DNA of 22,677 nt from Clostridium sp. AM49-4BH. GTDB lineage: Bacteria; Bacillota; Clostridia; Lachnospirales; Lachnospiraceae. A model generated the notes under the pieces. That model was not told the DNA's origin and made no database searches. It saw only the letters and a program-made list of their open reading frames with translations. The translations under genes and the position numbers were made by a program. The stretch is taken from contig NZ_QUFB01000048.1 in NCBI RefSeq assembly GCF_003478335.1, positions 1 through 22,677 on the forward strand, read 5' to 3'. Numbering within the stretch: the first letter of the stretch is position 1; every line of letters starts with the position of its first letter. Shown in pieces: positions 21,580 to 22,677 of the stretch.

Positions 21580-22260
21580 TTATTTACTAGGAATCATCCT
21601 AGCAATACGTCCAGCGAATTCGTTAATATTCTGCGTCTGCAAAATAACACGTCCCGGACCTACTAACCTGGTCAGGAAAAGACCTTCGCCACCTAAGAAA
21701 ATATTTTTAAGACCTTTGACTGTCTCAATCTCGTAGCTGACAGAACGCTCAAACGCCACAACGTTACCTGTGTCTACTTTAAGCACCTCTCCCGGCTGCA
21801 GATCTTTAATGACTTTGTCACCATCGATCTCCAAAAATGCCATACCGACACCGGACAGATCCTGCAAAATAAAGCCCTCACCGCCAAACAAACCGGCAGA
21901 AAACTTTTTCGTAAATGCGACATTTAAATTTACTCCCGGTTCTGCACAAAGGAATGCACCTTTCTGGCATACCATTCCACCTGTCTCGCCAACGTTGACA
22001 GGCATGATCTCACCGGCTACGGTTGATGCAAAAGCAATGGTTGTGCCCGGTGCCTGTGCTGTGTATCTCGCCATAAACATGGACTCACCGGCAAACATTC
22101 TTCCAACACCCTTCATAATTCCACCGTTGGTGCTCGTGCTCATTTCAATCCCGTCAGACTGCCAAACCATTCCACCTGACTGTGTGTACATTGACTCTCC
22201 GGCCTGATCAAACAAAATTTCCACTGCCGGCATAGTGTTTCCTACGATTCTGTACTGCAT
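21580..22260 (-). CDS. AIM24 / TIGR00266-family protein
   Basis: A 226-residue protein from the ATG at 22258-22260 (MQYRIVGNTMPAVEILFDQA), after GGAGGTATTT; an in-frame start at 22311 has no such site. It is a glycine-rich beta protein: GESMYTQSGGMVWQSDGIEM, FAGESMFMARYTA, GLFGGEGFILQDLSGVG, GEVLKVDTGNVVAFE and GGEGLFLTRLVGPGRVILQT are typical of the family of double-stranded beta-helix proteins related to mitochondrial AIM24. The bacterial function is unknown. It appears intact and monocistronic, with a gene-free region upstream. Confidence 0.88.
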   Translation of the reverse strand: MQYRIVGNTMPAVEILFDQAGESMYTQSGGMVWQSDGIEMSTSTNGGIMKGVGRMFAGESMFMARYTAQAPGTTIAFASTVAGEIMPVNVGETGGMVCQKGAFLCAEPGVNLNVAFTKKFSAGLFGGEGFILQDLSGVGMAFLEIDGDKVIKDLQPGEVLKVDTGNVVAFERSVSYEIETVKGLKNIFLGGEGLFLTRLVGPGRVILQTQNINEFAGRIARMIPSK

Positions 22261-22677
22261 AAATACCTCCGTTTCAAACGCTTTTTCATCTTTCCAAGTA
22301 TATTCTAACATTTTTTCACTATATCAACAATATATTTTATTACTCATACTTCCCATACCGGAAGTTATTGCAAAACCACATATTGCTTATTATGTCAAAG
22401 AATACTAAGAATTTTGCAGCCACAACATCGTGGTTTCCGCCGACAGAGAACTATAGTAATTGCCTTGCCGCATTTACGTTTTTGGTGATTTCTAGATTTT
22501 GTTGTCTCTGATGATTGATTTACATGCCCTTCGGAAACTCAAAGTCCCGGAAGCAAGGTAATCATCATTTTTGAAAGGGACTTTGCGCTCGTCGTTACTT
22601 ATGTCTCGTATTTCAGAGACATTAAGTAACGTGACGTAGCGCATCGTAGCGAAAGCGTCCCGTCCAAAAATGGATGA
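22261..22677. other. Gene-free structured region at the window end
   Basis: No supported gene is seen on either strand. CAAAGTCCC (22540-22548) pairs with GGGACTTTG (22577-22585). Next to it GTTACTTATGTCTC (22594-22607) pairs with GAGACATTAAGTAAC (22616-22630) with one bulged base, and flanking GCGC blocks (about 22585 and 22639) could extend the stem. The two stacked hairpins may be a terminator, a structured RNA or a repeat element cut by the window edge. The 5' leader of the AIM24 gene (22261-22350) is AT-rich with no clear promoter. Confidence 0.55.

Overview
The window looks like a low-GC Firmicutes chromosome, most likely a gut Clostridia of the Lachnospiraceae type. This rests on strong AGGAGG ribosome sites, sigma-A-like promoters, protein flavour and TnpV/MobV mobile genes; it was not tested by any search. 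It holds a mobile element carrying a restriction-modification (R-M) island (about 1-14.4 kb) next to housekeeping genes (about 14.4-22.7 kb).

Cargo (1-7.2 kb, all minus strand, more AT-rich than the rest). In transcription order: an HpaII-type endonuclease (7113-6001), an HNH endonuclease (5963-5232), a small XRE controller (5059-4841) behind its own promoter and a perfect palindromic operator, a Vsr-type nuclease, a cytosine-C5 methyltransferase, a second diverged HpaII-type endonuclease, a P-loop kinase-like protein, a GNAT acetyltransferase fused to a PUA/ASCH-like domain, and a stand-alone ASCH protein. Gene overlaps and short gaps suggest one defence operon. The acetyltransferase/kinase/ASCH trio is the least explained part. 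The acetyltransferase continues in the -1 frame across a T6 run.

Mobile backbone (7.2-14.4 kb). TnpV, a MobV/Pre relaxase, a hairpin-rich oriT candidate, a 63-residue small protein, iteron-like repeats, a RepA-like ATPase, a ribbon-helix-helix protein, a Tn916-type tyrosine integrase and an excisionase-like protein all read leftward. A divergent XRE repressor reads rightward. The two divergent promoters share TTTGTTTA-type operator motifs, so the element looks like a repressed, excisable, mobilizable element that may replicate transiently. Its right end lies between the repressor and guaA: there is a tRNA-like 3' fragment at 14191-14215, and paired GTTGCCA repeats beside a 22-bp near-palindrome just past the guaA stop. 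The left end is outside the window.

Host part (14.4-22.7 kb). guaA (broken by an apparent 1-base deletion in a T run), a two-component system, a small (p)ppGpp synthetase with a 27-bp tandem repeat array over its 3' end, an HD hydrolase, then a decayed stretch (zinc-ribbon protein without a start, HsdR fragment, truncated Fic), an AIM24-family protein, and a gene-free structured tail. Two unrelated genes are broken by 1-base deficits in T runs, so homopolymer sequencing error must be considered before reading either as biology.
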